A stretch of 64,000 nt of DNA from Kocuria rosea. Lineage in GTDB: Bacteria > Actinomycetota > Actinomycetes > Actinomycetales > Micrococcaceae. The notes beneath the pieces are model-generated. The model was given only the letters and a program-made list of their open reading frames with translations. It was not told the DNA's origin and searched no databases. Location: positions 186,001 to 250,000 of the forward strand of contig NZ_JAMBOG010000002.1 of the NCBI RefSeq assembly GCF_023715525.1, given 5' to 3'. Below, piece after piece: positions 9,833 through 18,704 of this stretch (the first letter of the stretch is position 1; each line of letters starts with the position of its first letter). Both the position numbers and the translations under genes were made by a program.

Positions 9833-10931
9833 GGACTCCACGCGCCGGGACTGGGACGAGTCGGACGTCCGCGTCCGGGCGCACAAGTCCGGCTCCCGGC
9901 CCCGCACCAAGGACCGCCCCGCCCACGAGGACGCCGTCACGGGGCGGATCGTCACCGTGGACCGCGGCCGCTACACCGCCGTGCTGGACGAGGACACCCC
10001 CCGGGAGCGGCTCGTCGTGGCCGTGCGGGCCAAGGAGCTGCGCCGCCAGCCCGTGGTCGCCGGGGACCTCGTGGGCCTCGTCGGGGACGTCAGCGGCGGC
10101 CCGGACGCCCTCGCGCGGCTCGTGCGGATCGAGGAGCGCTCGACCGTGCTGCGCCGCAGCGCCGACGACGACGACCCCGTGGAGCGGGTCGTCGTGGCCA
10201 ACGCCGACCAGCTTGTGGTGGTCGTGGCCGCCGCCAACCCGGAGCCCCGCACGGGTTTCATCGACCGTTCCCTCGTGGCCGCCTACGACGCCGGGATCGA
10301 GCCGCTGCTGTGCATCACCAAGGCGGACCTGCGGGACCCCGCCGAGCTCGTCTCCCACTACACCGCGCTGGAGCTGCCCGTGCTCGTCTCCGGGCCGGCG
10401 CCGGGGGCCGCGCCCGCGGGAGACGGCGGCACCCTCCCCCTCGACCCGGGGCTCGTGGAGGCGCTGCGGGAGCGCCTCGACGGGCGCGTGTCCGTGCTGC
10501 TGGGCCACTCGGGCGTGGGCAAGTCCACGCTCGTCAACGCGCTCACGGGCGCCCACCGGGCCACGGGCGGGGTGAACGCCGTGACGGGACGGGGCCGGCA
10601 CACGTCGTCGTCCGCCCTGGCGCTGAAGGTCGAGGGCGCCTCCCCGGGCTCGTGGATCATCGACACCCCGGGAATCCGCTCGTTCGGTCTCGCCCACGTG
10701 GACCCGGACCGGATCGTCGAGGCCTTCGACGAGCTGGCCGAGGCCATCGCCGAGTGCCCCAAGGGCTGCCGGCACACCGAGGACTCCCCGGGCTGCGCCC
10801 TCGACGAGTGGGTGGCCACGGGCCGCGCCGGCTCCGCCGGGGCGTCGCGGCTGGCGTCCCTGCGCCGGCTGCTGGGCGCCCATGCCCGGGCGGGCGAGAC
10901 CCGCGACGAGAAGGAGCTGGGCGTCCAGTGA
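9822..10931 (+). CDS. rsgA: Ribosome small-subunit-dependent GTPase A
   Basis: 369 aa. An OB-fold (about 38-110) precedes a circularly permuted GTPase: G4 TKAD near 166-169, P-loop GHSGVGKST at 228-236, G3 DTPG after that. The C-terminal zinc motif reads [14 protein letters not shown]. The protein aids late 30S maturation and releases upon GTP hydrolysis. The GTG start lies inside the end of aroA (11-nt overlap). The residue range 190-208 is an Ala/Pro/Gly insertion before the P-loop. Confidence 0.95.
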   Translation: MARRDSTRRDWDESDVRVRAHKSGSRPRTKDRPAHEDAVTGRIVTVDRGRYTAVLDEDTPRERLVVAVRAKELRRQPVVAGDLVGLVGDVSGGPDALARLVRIEERSTVLRRSADDDDPVERVVVANADQLVVVVAAANPEPRTGFIDRSLVAAYDAGIEPLLCITKADLRDPAELVSHYTALELPVLVSGPAPGAAPAGDGGTLPLDPGLVEALRERLDGRVSVLLGHSGVGKSTLVNALTGAHRATGGVNAVTGRGRHTSSSALALKVEGASPGSWIIDTPGIRSFGLAHVDPDRIVEAFDELAEAIAECPKGCRHTEDSPGCALDEWVATGRAGSAGASRLASLRRLLGAHARAGETRDEKELGVQ

Positions 10932-11005
10932 CCACGGATCGGCCGGACCGGCCGGGGCGGCCGGCCCCGCACCGGCGCCCGCCCGGGGCGGGGAGCGGTT
11001 CGGGG

Positions 11006-11011
11006 TAGGTT
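11006..11011 (+). promoter_or_regulatory. -10 element for hisN, leaderless type
   Basis: TAGGTT ends 6 nt before ATG 11018, with no ribosome-binding site between. Confidence 0.45.
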
Positions 11012-11017
11012 GGTCCA

Positions 11018-11815
11018 ATGCGCAGTCCCAGCAACTACACCGACGACCTCCGCCTCGCCCACATCCTGGCCGACGCCGTGGACCGCCTGACCATGCGGCG
11101 GTTCAAGGCCCAGGACCTCACGGTGGAGACCAAGCCCGACCTGACTCCCGTGACGGACGCCGACCGGGAGGCCGAGCAGCTCATCCGCGCCCAGCTGGGG
11201 CGCACGCGCAACCGGGACGCCGTGATCGGCGAGGAGTACGGGGCCACGGGCAGCGGGGCCCGGCAGTGGGTCGTCGACCCCATCGACGGGACGAAGAACT
11301 TCGTGCGCGGGGTGCCCGTGTGGGCCACGCTCATCGCGCTCGTCGACGAGGGCCGCCCCGTGGTCGGCGTGGTCTCGGCACCGGCCCTGGGCCGGCGCTG
11401 GTGGGCGGCCTCCGGCACGGGAGCGTACACCGGCAAGTCCCTGGCCAACGCGCAGCGCATCCGCGTCTCCCAGGTGGGGCAGCTCTCCGACGCGTCCCTG
11501 TCCTACTCGTCGCTGACCGGGTGGCGCGACCTGGGGGTGCGGGAGCGCTTCCTGGAGCTGACCGATTCGGTCTGGCGCACCCGCGCCTACGGGGACTTCT
11601 GGTCCTACTGCCTCCTCGCCGAGGGGGCCGTCGACATCGCGTGCGAGCCCGAGCTGGGTCTGCACGACATGGCGGCCCTCGTGCCCGTCGTGGAGGAGGC
11701 CGGCGGGCGGTTCACCTCCCTCGAGGGCGAGCCCGGGCCCTTCGGCGGCAACGCCCTGGCCACGAACGGCCTGCTGCACGACGAGGTGCTGGGCCTGCTG
11801 ACGCCCGGGGCCTGA
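11018..11815 (+). CDS. hisN: Histidinol-phosphatase, inositol monophosphatase family
   Basis: 265 aa. Metal-binding motifs of the IMPase superfamily are in place: GEEYG near residue 70, DPIDGTKNF near 90, and GLHDMAALVPVVEEAGG near 210. The actinobacterial members with VTDADREAEQLIRAQL and RGVPVWATLIAL are HisN, which dephosphorylates L-histidinol phosphate in histidine biosynthesis. The ATG is directly behind a -10 box. It is monocistronic, ending before a 20-bp hairpin. Confidence 0.88.
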   Translation: MRSPSNYTDDLRLAHILADAVDRLTMRRFKAQDLTVETKPDLTPVTDADREAEQLIRAQLGRTRNRDAVIGEEYGATGSGARQWVVDPIDGTKNFVRGVPVWATLIALVDEGRPVVGVVSAPALGRRWWAASGTGAYTGKSLANAQRIRVSQVGQLSDASLSYSSLTGWRDLGVRERFLELTDSVWRTRAYGDFWSYCLLAEGAVDIACEPELGLHDMAALVPVVEEAGGRFTSLEGEPGPFGGNALATNGLLHDEVLGLLTPGA

Positions 11816-11840
11816 TGGTCCCCGGTGCGGCACCCGCCCA

Positions 11841-11881
11841 CGAGACAGGCCCTGCGTCCGTCGGACGCAGGGCCTGTCTCG
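11841..11881. terminator. Long perfect hairpin after hisN
   Basis: Two perfect 20-nt arms around a single base (CGAGACAGGCCCTGCGTCCG and its complement), between convergent hisN and the QYGP protein gene. No T tract. Confidence 0.75.
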
Positions 11882-11909
11882 TCGCCGGCCGGAACGGCCC
11901 GGCCGCGGG

Positions 11910-12731
11910 TCACTGCTCGAGGGCGTTGACACCCATCTGCTCGTTGACGCACTGCTCGAGGGCGGCGGGGTCGTTGGCGTACTGGCTGCAGGGGCCGAAG
12001 ACCTCGCCCATCAGCGACATGAGGGTGAAGAAGAAGAAGATGCTGGCGAGGATGCCCAGGACGCTGAGGACCACGCCGATGATCGGCACCGCCTTGGACG
12101 CTCCGGCCGTGCGCCCGATCCGGCGCAGCGCCACGATGCCGAGGACCAGCCCCACGAGGCCGGGGACGAAGCCCAGCCCGAACAGCCAGCACGTCAGCAG
12201 CGCGAGGATGCCGAGCACCAGGGCCGCGATGCCCAGGCCGGTGCCCGCGGGCCGCGCGGGGGCACCGTACTGGCCCATGTCGTACTGGCCCGGGTACTGC
12301 CCGGGGTAGCCCTGCTGGCCGGGGTACTGGCCCGGGTAGCCCTGCTGGCCGGGGTACTGGCCCGGGTAGCCCTGCTGGCCGGGGTACTGGCCCGGGTAGC
12401 CCTGCTGGTTCTGGCCGTACTGGTTCTGGCCGTACTGGCCCGGGTACTGGCCCTGGTCGGCGGGCTGGGGCGGGTAGCCCTGCTGGCCCTGGCCGTAGTG
12501 CCCCTGGCCGTGCTGCGGAGCACCGTACTGGCCCTGCGGGTCCTGGCCGTACTGGGGGGCGGGGTACTGGTCGCCGGCCGATCCCTGGCCGTAGCGCGGC
12601 GGCTCGTAGGACGGCCCGGACGGGGCGCCCTCGGTTCGCTGGCCGAACTCGGGCTCGTCACGGCCACCGAAGCTCGACGACCCGCCGGCACCCGTGCCGC
12701 TCCGGTCTGGCGTGTTGTCGTTGTGGCTCAT
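11910..12731 (-). CDS. DUF4190-type membrane protein with Gln/Tyr/Gly/Pro-rich repeat domain
   Basis: 273 aa. Residues 1-40 are polar; about 45-160 are low-complexity Q/Y/G/P with four near-identical decapeptides of the [10 protein letters not shown] type; two long hydrophobic segments follow (about 168-200 and 215-245), separated by a basic loop ([12 protein letters not shown]), as in DUF4190 proteins. The C-terminus has two Cys in an extracytoplasmic tail ([16 protein letters not shown]). The ATG at 12731 has AAAGGG upstream. Function unknown; the repeat domain could scaffold or phase-separate, which is speculation. Located downstream of the tmRNA on the same strand but separated by a terminator. 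Confidence 0.75.
   Translation of the reverse strand: MSHNDNTPDRSGTGAGGSSSFGGRDEPEFGQRTEGAPSGPSYEPPRYGQGSAGDQYPAPQYGQDPQGQYGAPQHGQGHYGQGQQGYPPQPADQGQYPGQYGQNQYGQNQQGYPGQYPGQQGYPGQYPGQQGYPGQYPGQQGYPGQYPGQYDMGQYGAPARPAGTGLGIAALVLGILALLTCWLFGLGFVPGLVGLVLGIVALRRIGRTAGASKAVPIIGVVLSVLGILASIFFFFTLMSLMGEVFGPCSQYANDPAALEQCVNEQMGVNALEQ
12303..12409. repeat. 30-bp tandem repeats inside the QYGP protein gene
   Basis: About three and a half head-to-tail 30-bp units with virtually identical sequence (unit begins GGGTAGCCCTGCTGGCCGGG on the plus strand). Each unit encodes one decapeptide, so copy number changes would keep the frame. Confidence 0.85.
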
Positions 12732-12837
12732 GGCGTTGCCCTTTCGGTCGTCGACGGTACGCCTCCAGCTTGTCACACCGTGCCCGCCCGGACCGTGCGC
12801 ATCCACCGGGCGGCCCCGCCCCGTGGCCCCCGGGCAG

Positions 12838-12883
12838 ACGGACGACCCCGCCGGTAGCGGGTGCTACCGGCGGGGTCGTCCGT
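12838..12883. terminator. Long hairpin downstream of the tmRNA
   Basis: Perfect 21-nt arms with a GGGT loop, 38 nt beyond the 3' end of ssrA and before the next minus-strand gene. Confidence 0.75.
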
Positions 12884-12920
12884 ACGGCACGGACCGGGAG
12901 CGGTGATCCCGGTCCGTCAG

Positions 12921-13289
12921 TGGTGGAGATGGGGGGAATTGAACCCCCGTCCGATGCAGTATTGTCAGGGCTTCTCCGGGTGCAGTCTGCTTTGCGTTTT
13001 CTCAGTCCCGGCCCTCGTGCAGACACGTGGCCGACGGACTCAGTCGCGTAGGTGTTCTCCAGACGTCCGCGACGTACGGCTGGAGCAGTGGCCCTCTAGC
13101 TGATGCCAGTCCCCGGGGCGAAGGCACACCCGGGCTGACAGACTGCTGTCGCTTAGTTAGGCAGCGAGAGCGAAGTCAGTGCGCTTGGATTCGGCACTTA
13201 TTGTTTTACAGAGAGCGTTCACGAGATAACTCTGCGTCCTCGACCCGCTTCCCCTGTCTCAACTCACATCGTCGAAACCGATCATCCCC
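12921..13289 (-). ncRNA. ssrA: Transfer-messenger RNA
   Basis: 369 nt. The 5' GGGGAUG pairs with 3' CAUCUCC (one G-U) to form the acceptor stem, and the T-arm GGGGGTTCAATTCCCCC and an encoded CCA end are clear. The tag frame runs 13195 to 13157 on the minus strand from a GCC resume codon: A-ESKRTDFALAA followed by tandem stops TAA-C-TAA. The RNA rescues stalled ribosomes and marks the product for ClpXP. Its partner smpB lies 90 bp upstream on the same strand. Confidence 0.97.
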
Positions 13290-13378
13290 GTATTCATTTT
13301 TCAATGAGTTCCCGCCGCAGCGGGATACACCACTGTACCGCACGGTACACCCGGCGGCAAGGGGGCGCGGCGCCCGGC

Positions 13379-13855
13379 TCAGCCCAGGTTCTTGTACCGC
13401 ATGGCCCGCTGCGCCTCGCGGTTGTCCTGCTGCTCCCGCAGGGCCTGGCGCTTGTCGTACTCCCGCTTGCCCTTGGCGACGGCGATCTCCACCTTGACCC
13501 GCTTGCCGTCCACGAAGTACATGGCCAGGGGCACGATGGTGAAGCCGCTCTCGCGGGTCTTCTGCTCGATCTTGTTCATCTCGTCGCGGTGGAGCAGCAG
13601 CTTCCGGCGGCGGCGCGCGGCGTGGTTCGTCCACGAGCCCTGGAGGTACTCGGGGATGTGGACGCCCTCCAGCCACAGCTCGCCGTTGGTGAACTGGCAG
13701 AACCCGTCCACCAGGGAGGCCCGGCCCATGCGCAGGGACTTCACCTCGGTGCCCATGAGGGCGAGGCCGGCCTCGTAGGTGTCGAGGATGTGGTAGTCGT
13801 GCCGGGCCTTCTTGTTGTTCGCGATGACCTGGCGGCCGGTGTCCTTCTTGGCCAT
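13379..13855 (-). CDS. smpB: SsrA-binding protein SmpB
   Basis: 158 aa, full family length. It begins [20 protein letters not shown] and contains [18 protein letters not shown] and the conserved basic C-terminal tail ([13 protein letters not shown]), which folds in the empty mRNA channel. It delivers tmRNA to stalled ribosomes. Followed by ssrA on the same strand after 89 bp, the usual order in actinobacteria. The ATG has GGAGG upstream. Confidence 0.97.
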   Translation of the reverse strand: MAKKDTGRQVIANNKKARHDYHILDTYEAGLALMGTEVKSLRMGRASLVDGFCQFTNGELWLEGVHIPEYLQGSWTNHAARRRRKLLLHRDEMNKIEQKTRESGFTIVPLAMYFVDGKRVKVEIAVAKGKREYDKRQALREQQDNREAQRAMRYKNLG

Positions 13856-14050
13856 GGTCCACCTCCTTCGGGGCGTTGCGGATGCGGCGGCGTCGTGCCG
13901 CGCCCCGGGAGGCGCGGCAGGACGACCATCCTACGCTACCCCGCCGCCGTCCCGGGGCGGGACGGCGGCGGGGACGGCGGCGGGCACACGGTCCGCTGCC
14001 GACACGACGGCGGGGCCCCGGCGTCGCCGCAGGCCACGCGGGCGGACCGC

Positions 14051-14056
14051 TACGCT
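14051..14056 (+). promoter_or_regulatory. -10 element for the pyruvyl transferase gene, leaderless type
   Basis: TACGCT ends 6 nt before ATG 14063, with GGACGG between. Confidence 0.45.
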
Positions 14057-14062
14057 GGACGG

Positions 14063-15310
14063 ATGCTCGACTCCCTGCACCCCGCGCGCACGCCGGCCGC
14101 GGAGACCCTGTATCTCGTCGGCACGAGCGGACACCCGAACTTCGGCGACGAGTTCATCGCCGCCTCGTGGCTGCGCTTCCTGGCCCGGGCCCGTCCCGAC
14201 GCCGACGTCTGGCTCGACTGCCCCAGCCCGGGGCTGGCCTCCCACCTGTTCGACGGCCTGCACCCCCGGCTGCGCACCACCGACACCCTGTGGCGGCTCG
14301 TGTTCGAGACCACGCACATGGCCGACGACGAGGCCGACGCCCACGTGGACCGGGTGGTCACCTCCCTGGGCTCCCCCCGCTACGACCTGGGACTGCTCGG
14401 CGCCCGCCGGGCGGGCTCCGTCCATCTCATCGGCGGCGGCTACCTGAACGCCGTCTGGCCGCACCACGCCCGTCTGCTGCGGGCCGCGCTGCGGCTCAAG
14501 GAGCTCACCGGGGCCCGGCTGGCGGCCACCGGACTGGGCCTGGCCCCCGCCACGGACACCGAGGGGCTCCGCGCCGCGCTGGGCGCCTTCGACCACGCGA
14601 GCGTCCGGGACGCCCCGAGCGCACGGCTGTCCGGGGCCGAGCGCGCGCCCGACGACGCGTTCCTGGGCCTGCCCTCCGTGGCGGGCTCCGCCGGGGTGGA
14701 GGGCGGCGGCGCGACCGGCCGGGCGGCCGAGGGTGACGTGTGGGTCTGCCTCCAGAGCGACATGACCGAGCCGGGCGTCCTCGACGCCGCCGTGGCGGCC
14801 GTGCGCGCGGCGCTGACGGGACCGCAGCTCGCGGGCCGGACCGTGCGCTACCTCGAGGCGATCCCGGGCGTGGACCGCGTGGCCTTCGAGCGGCTGGGCG
14901 ACCTGATCCCCGAGGAGAACTTCGTCCCGTTCACCCGGCTGTGGCAGGAGGGCTTCCCGGCCCGGGCGGGCCAGACGTGGCTCACCTCGCGGTTCCACTT
15001 CCACCTGCTGGCCGCCGCCTGTGGGGCGGAGGGCACGGCCCTGGAGGTCAGCTCGGACTACTACCGGGTCAAGCACCAGTCCCTGCTGGACGCCGGGACG
15101 GGCTGGTCCGTCACGCCGGCGGGCAGCACCGGAACCGTCCCGGCGACGGGAGCGCCGTCGTTCCCCGCCACGGCCGCCCGGCTGCACCGCACGAAGCTGC
15201 GGGAGGCCCAGGAGCTCTACCCGGCGGTCGAGGCCCCTGCCGGGCCGGCCCCTGCGCCCCCGGCCCGGTCGGTGGCCGGCCGCTCGGTCGCGCGGTTCCT
15301 GCGCCGGTGA
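14063..15310 (+). CDS. Polysaccharide pyruvyl transferase family protein
   Basis: 415 aa. GTSGHPNFGDEFIAASWL near the N-terminus matches the GxxNxGD motif of the CsaB/WcaK family, and SVHLIGGGYLNAVWP and TSRFHFHLLAAACG match the two later conserved blocks. Members transfer pyruvate as a ketal onto sugars of cell-surface polymers. The last 60 residues are Ala/Pro-rich with a basic end (VARFLRR). The gene stands alone before a strong terminator, about 3 kb from the polysaccharide locus. Acceptor sugar unknown. Confidence 0.8.
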   Translation: MLDSLHPARTPAAETLYLVGTSGHPNFGDEFIAASWLRFLARARPDADVWLDCPSPGLASHLFDGLHPRLRTTDTLWRLVFETTHMADDEADAHVDRVVTSLGSPRYDLGLLGARRAGSVHLIGGGYLNAVWPHHARLLRAALRLKELTGARLAATGLGLAPATDTEGLRAALGAFDHASVRDAPSARLSGAERAPDDAFLGLPSVAGSAGVEGGGATGRAAEGDVWVCLQSDMTEPGVLDAAVAAVRAALTGPQLAGRTVRYLEAIPGVDRVAFERLGDLIPEENFVPFTRLWQEGFPARAGQTWLTSRFHFHLLAAACGAEGTALEVSSDYYRVKHQSLLDAGTGWSVTPAGSTGTVPATGAPSFPATAARLHRTKLREAQELYPAVEAPAGPAPAPPARSVAGRSVARFLRR

Positions 15311-15313
15311 GAC

Positions 15314-15355
15314 GACCACGACGCCCGGCCGGGGATCCGGCCGGGCGTCGTGGTC
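15314..15355. terminator. Strong hairpin after the pyruvyl transferase gene
   Basis: Perfect 19-nt arms and a GGAT loop (GACCACGACGCCCGGCCGG and complement) between convergent genes. No T tract. Confidence 0.8.
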
Positions 15356-15392
15356 GGTGCAGGCGTGGGGTGCGGCCCGGGCGGGCCCGGGG

Positions 15393-16514
15393 TCAGGCGT
15401 CGGCCGGGGCGTGGCGCTGATCGGCGCGCCAGCGGATGCCGGCGTCGACGAACCCGTCGATCGCGCCGTCGAAGATCGCGGAGGGGTTGCCCTCCTCGTG
15501 GTTGGTCCGCAGGTCCTTGACCATCTGGTACGGGTTGAGGACGTAGGAGCGCATCTGGTCGCCCCAGGACGCCTTGACGTCGCCGGCCAGCTCCTTCTTC
15601 TTGGCGCTCTCCTCCTCCTGGCGCAGCAGCAGCAGGCGGGACTGGAGCACGCGCAGCGCGGCCGCACGGTTCTGGATCTGGGACTTCTCGTTCTGCATCG
15701 ACACCACGATGCCCGTGGGCAGGTGGGTCATGCGCACGGCCGAGTCCGTGGTGTTCACCGACTGCCCGCCGGGGCCGGAGGAGCGGAAGACGTCGACCTT
15801 GATCTCGTTCTCGGGGATCTCGACCGAGTCGTCCTGCTCGATCAGCGGGATGACTTCCACGGCCGCGAACGAGGTCTGGCGCCGGCCCTGGTTGTCGAAC
15901 GGGGAGATGCGCACGAGCCGGTGGGTGCCGGCCTCCACGGAGAGGGTGCCGAAGGCGTAGGGGGCCTTGATCTCGAACGTCGCGGACTTCAGCCCCGCCT
16001 CCTCCGCGTAGGAGGTGTCGAGGACGGCGGTCGGGTAGCCGTGGCGCTCGGCCCAGCGCAGGTACATCCGCATGAGCATCTCGGCGAAGTCGGCGGCGTC
16101 CACGCCGCCCGCGCCGGCGCGGATGGTGACGACGGCCTCGCGCTCGTCGTACTCCCCCGCCAGCAGGGTCTGGATCTCGAGCTCGGAGAGGGCCTTCTTC
16201 ACCGACGCCAGCTCCTCGACGGCCAGCTCGAGGGTCTCGGGGTCGTCCTCCTCGTCGGCGAGCTGGACCATCACCTCGATGTCGTCGATGCGCCCGCGCA
16301 GCTTGCCGAGCCGGTCGATCTCGGACTGCTTGTGGGAGAGGCGGGAGGTGATCTTCTGCGCCGCGGCCGGGTCGTCCCACAGGTCCGGGGCGAGCGCCTG
16401 CTCGGAGAGGACGGCGATGTCCTTCTTGAGCGCGTCGACGTCGGTCACCGCCTCGATGGAGGCGAAGGTGGATCGGAGAGCGGAGAGTTCGGCCGGGAAG
16501 TCAAGGGACGCCAT
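15393..16514 (-). CDS. prfB: Peptide chain release factor 2
   Basis: 373 aa. The stop-codon recognition tripeptide SPF (204-206) identifies RF2 (UGA/UAA) rather than RF1, and GGQ (249-251) is the peptidyl-tRNA hydrolysis motif. The frame is continuous, without the in-frame UGA and +1 programmed frameshift of enterobacterial prfB, as is usual in actinobacteria. ATG 16514 has no ribosome-binding site; a GATAAT box 10 nt before it suggests a leaderless or nearly leaderless mRNA. Divergent from the GlgC-like gene. Confidence 0.96.
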   Translation of the reverse strand: MASLDFPAELSALRSTFASIEAVTDVDALKKDIAVLSEQALAPDLWDDPAAAQKITSRLSHKQSEIDRLGKLRGRIDDIEVMVQLADEEDDPETLELAVEELASVKKALSELEIQTLLAGEYDEREAVVTIRAGAGGVDAADFAEMLMRMYLRWAERHGYPTAVLDTSYAEEAGLKSATFEIKAPYAFGTLSVEAGTHRLVRISPFDNQGRRQTSFAAVEVIPLIEQDDSVEIPENEIKVDVFRSSGPGGQSVNTTDSAVRMTHLPTGIVVSMQNEKSQIQNRAAALRVLQSRLLLLRQEEESAKKKELAGDVKASWGDQMRSYVLNPYQMVKDLRTNHEEGNPSAIFDGAIDGFVDAGIRWRADQRHAPADA

Positions 16515-16524
16515 AAGAATCAAG

Positions 16525-16530
16525 ATTATC
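16525..16530 (-). promoter_or_regulatory. -10 element for prfB
   Basis: GATAAT on the minus strand, 10 nt before ATG 16514, in a small AT-rich patch. Confidence 0.45.
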
Positions 16531-16602
16531 CCATGGGGGCAAATCGCCCTGGGGCCGGGGACGGGGGTTCTGGCAGGATGGGACCGAGAGAAAGGAAGCA
16601 TG

Positions 16603-17769
16603 ATGCGTATTCCTCGGATCCTGGCTCTGATCCTCGCCGGCGGCAAGGGCTCCCGCCTCGGCGCTCTGACCGAGAAGAAGGTCAAGCCGGCCCTGCCCGT
16701 GGCGGGCACCTACCGGCTCATCGACGTCTCGATGTCCAACCTCATGCACTCCCACATCTCCGACGTGTGGGTGGTCCAGCAGTACCTGCCGCACAGCCTC
16801 AACAAGCACCTGGCCAACGGCCGGCCGTGGGACCTGGACCGCTCACACGGCGGGCTGCAGGTGCTGCCCCCGTACGAGGGCGCCGAGGGGGAGGGCTTCG
16901 CCGAGGGCAACGCCGACTCCATCTACCGGCAGAAGGACCTCATCCGGGAGTTCGGTCCCGACCTCGTGCTGGTGCTCAGCGCGGACCACCTCTACACCCT
17001 CAACTTCCTCGACGTCGTGGACACCCACCTGCAGCGCGGCGCGGACCTGACCATGGTGACCACGGTCGTGGACGAGGATCCCTCCCGCTACGGCGTCGTG
17101 CAGGTCGGCGACGACGGGCGCGTCACCGGCTTCGACTACAAGCCGGACGAGCCCGACGGCCACCTCGTGACGGGCGAGATGTTCCTCTACAGCGCGGACC
17201 GGCTGCTGGAGGCGCTGGAGGCCCTGCACGAGGAGCGGGGCCGGCTCGAGGACTACGGCAACGACCTGGTGCCCTGGTTCGTGCGGCACCGGACCGTGGT
17301 GGAGCACCGCCTGGACGGGTACTGGATGGACATGGGCACCCTGCAGTCCTACTGGACCGCCCACATGCAGCTGCTCGACGGCGACGGCGCCGAGCTCGAC
17401 GACCCGGACTGGCCGATCCTCTCCGCCCAGCCGCAGCTCGTGCCGGCCCGGGTGGCGGGCTCCGCGGACATCCGCCACTCGATGGTCGCCGCCGGCTCCG
17501 TGGTGCGCGGGACCGTGGAGCACTCGGTGCTGGGCCCGCAGGTGGTGGTCGAGCAGGGCGCGACGGTGCGCAACTCGGTGCTCCTCGACGGCGTGCACGT
17601 GGCCGCCGGCGTGACTCTGGACAACGTCGTCGCGGACGTGGGTGCGCGGATCACCGCGGGCCGGCACGGGACGGAGGCCGGCGTCACCCTGATCGACGAT
17701 ACCGGCGCGGTGTCCACCACGGAGGAGTTCGAGTTCAGCGCGGCGCTGCCGCAGGGCTTCGTCCCCTGA
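16603..17769 (+). CDS. glgC: Glucose-1-phosphate adenylyltransferase-like nucleotidyltransferase
   Basis: 388 aa. The N-terminal Rossmann-like NTP-transferase domain begins [20 protein letters not shown], with [13 protein letters not shown] and [12 protein letters not shown] further on; the C-terminal third is a left-handed beta-helix-type region ([20 protein letters not shown]). These match GlgC, which makes ADP-glucose for glycogen or maltose-1-phosphate. It is shorter than usual GlgC (about 410 aa) and the signature GGxGxRLxPLT has Gly-Ala for the usual Pro region, so another NDP-sugar is possible. ATG 16603 is preferred over 16600 by spacing to AAAGGA. No glgA is nearby. Confidence 0.75.
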   Translation: MRIPRILALILAGGKGSRLGALTEKKVKPALPVAGTYRLIDVSMSNLMHSHISDVWVVQQYLPHSLNKHLANGRPWDLDRSHGGLQVLPPYEGAEGEGFAEGNADSIYRQKDLIREFGPDLVLVLSADHLYTLNFLDVVDTHLQRGADLTMVTTVVDEDPSRYGVVQVGDDGRVTGFDYKPDEPDGHLVTGEMFLYSADRLLEALEALHEERGRLEDYGNDLVPWFVRHRTVVEHRLDGYWMDMGTLQSYWTAHMQLLDGDGAELDDPDWPILSAQPQLVPARVAGSADIRHSMVAAGSVVRGTVEHSVLGPQVVVEQGATVRNSVLLDGVHVAAGVTLDNVVADVGARITAGRHGTEAGVTLIDDTGAVSTTEEFEFSAALPQGFVP

Positions 17770-17809
17770 CCCAGGACCCGCCCGCGCCCGCCGGGGCCGG
17801 GACACGACG

Positions 17810-17992
17810 TCACCGGCCCAGTCGGGCCCGGGCCTCGCTCGTGGCCGAGACGGGGACGCCGTCGGGCACCAGCAGGCTCACCACCGGCGGGTGGACGACG
17901 GCGTGCAGCGTCACCTCCGCGGTGCGGCCGTCCGGGTTGCCGGTGAGCGCGCCCAGCAGCCCGAGCGCGTCCGCGGAGAGCAGCGCCGTCAT
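17810..17992 (-). CDS. Hypothetical small protein, doubtful
   Basis: 60 residues from ATG 17992 (MTALLSADALGLLGALTG at the start). GGGGA lies 3 nt before the ATG. The frame is open to an ATG at 18181 (123 aa), but the upstream part is proline-rich and includes the inverted repeats, so it looks noncoding. I recognise no family. It could be a remnant. Confidence 0.3.
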   Translation of the reverse strand: MTALLSADALGLLGALTGNPDGRTAEVTLHAVVHPPVVSLLVPDGVPVSATSEARARLGR

Positions 17993-18133
17993 GGGTCCCC
18001 CTGTGCCGTCCCGGCGCGCGGGCGCGCCGGCCACGCTCCCCCCGGAGCGCATGGACAGGAAGATGGACGGGTCGGGCGGGGCGTCGGCAGTCCCTGGGAC
18101 GCCTCCTGTGGACCGCCGGGCCCGACCCGCGGC

Positions 18134-18155
18134 GTTGTTCGCTTCAGCGAATAAC
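18134..18155. promoter_or_regulatory. Operator-like 22-bp inverted repeat
   Basis: GTTGTTCGCT, two bases, AGCGAATAAC: the arms are complementary except for one position. It lies in an AT-rich patch unlike its surroundings, 8 nt from a second inverted repeat (TCACA-GGA-TGTGA, 18163-18175). Resembles a dimeric repressor site; no regulator gene is next to it. Confidence 0.45.
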
Positions 18156-18162
18156 AATTCCG

Positions 18163-18175
18163 TCACAGGATGTGA
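18163..18175. promoter_or_regulatory. Second inverted repeat TCACA-N3-TGTGA
   Basis: Five-base perfect arms around GGA. The inverted order (TCACA before TGTGA) and 3-nt spacer do not fit a CRP site. Adjacent to the 22-bp operator-like repeat. Confidence 0.35.
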
Positions 18176-18186
18176 AAGCATGAAAA

Positions 18187-18214
18187 GGGCCGTCCGGAGC
18201 GACCCGGACGGCCC
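18187..18214 (-). terminator. Rho-independent terminator of the GT2-DUF2304 transcript
   Basis: Perfect 11-nt arms (GGGCCGTCCGG and complement) with a 6-nt loop; on the minus strand the stem is followed by TTTTCATG, one of the few hairpins here with a T run. It lies 19 nt beyond the stop of the DUF2304 gene. Confidence 0.8.
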
Positions 18215-18232
18215 GCACGGAGCTGGCGGTGC

Positions 18233-18649
18233 TCAGCCGGCGGGGCGCTGCTCCGGGGAGGCCGCCCGGAAGTCGCGCACGGACGCGCGGTCCGCGTGCT
18301 CGGGGGCCGGCGCCCACGGCTTCTCCGCCTCGGTGACCGCGATGTGCCGGGCCAGGCGGGTCACGTTGACCTCCTGCTGCCGGTGCCTCAGGGCGGAGGT
18401 GGCCTGGGTGATCATGAAGACCACCACGAACCCGTAGAGCACCAGGTCCGTGCCGCGGCCGATGCCGAAGAACTGCGCCACGGCCGTGAGCAGGTCCGGG
18501 AAGAAGATGGACAGCGCCGCGAAGATGAAGAAGCTCAGGCCGACGACCCGGCGGATCGCCTGGTGCTTGGCGTTGGCCCCGCCGCGGATGAGCGCGAGCG
18601 CGCCGTAGCCGACGGCGAGGACCAGCAGGATCTGGACGGCGTAGAGCAT
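18233..18649 (-). CDS. DUF2304 membrane protein
   Basis: 138 aa. Three hydrophobic segments (about 3-22, 34-52, 62-84) separated by basic loops (ALRHRQQEVN follows the last), then a polar tail rich in Ala, Glu and Pro. This is the DUF2304 pattern. Such proteins usually neighbour a polyprenyl-phosphate GT2 glycosyltransferase, as here (55 bp upstream), and probably help anchor it or flip its product. ATG start at 18649. The transcript ends at the T-tailed hairpin just downstream. Confidence 0.8.
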   Translation of the reverse strand: MLYAVQILLVLAVGYGALALIRGGANAKHQAIRRVVGLSFFIFAALSIFFPDLLTAVAQFFGIGRGTDLVLYGFVVVFMITQATSALRHRQQEVNVTRLARHIAVTEAEKPWAPAPEHADRASVRDFRAASPEQRPAG

Positions 18650-18704
18650 CGGTCGGGTCTCCCCTGGGGTCTGTGGAACGGCGGGCGGGAACGGCGGGAC
18701 GGAA

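Larger units (their letters stand above)
17770..18232. other. 463-bp gap without a recognised gene
   Basis: Between the GlgC-like gene and the DUF2304 gene. It holds one weak minus-strand reading frame (17810-17992, or longer to 18181), an AT-rich island with two adjacent inverted repeats (18134-18175) and the terminator of the DUF2304 gene (18187-18214). No recognisable RNA or protein family. Confidence 0.6.

Noticed and set aside
12303-12409. CRISPR array
   Set aside because: The units are contiguous and coding.
15393-16514. Programmed +1 frameshift in prfB
   Set aside because: The reading frame is continuous from ATG to stop with no in-frame early TGA.
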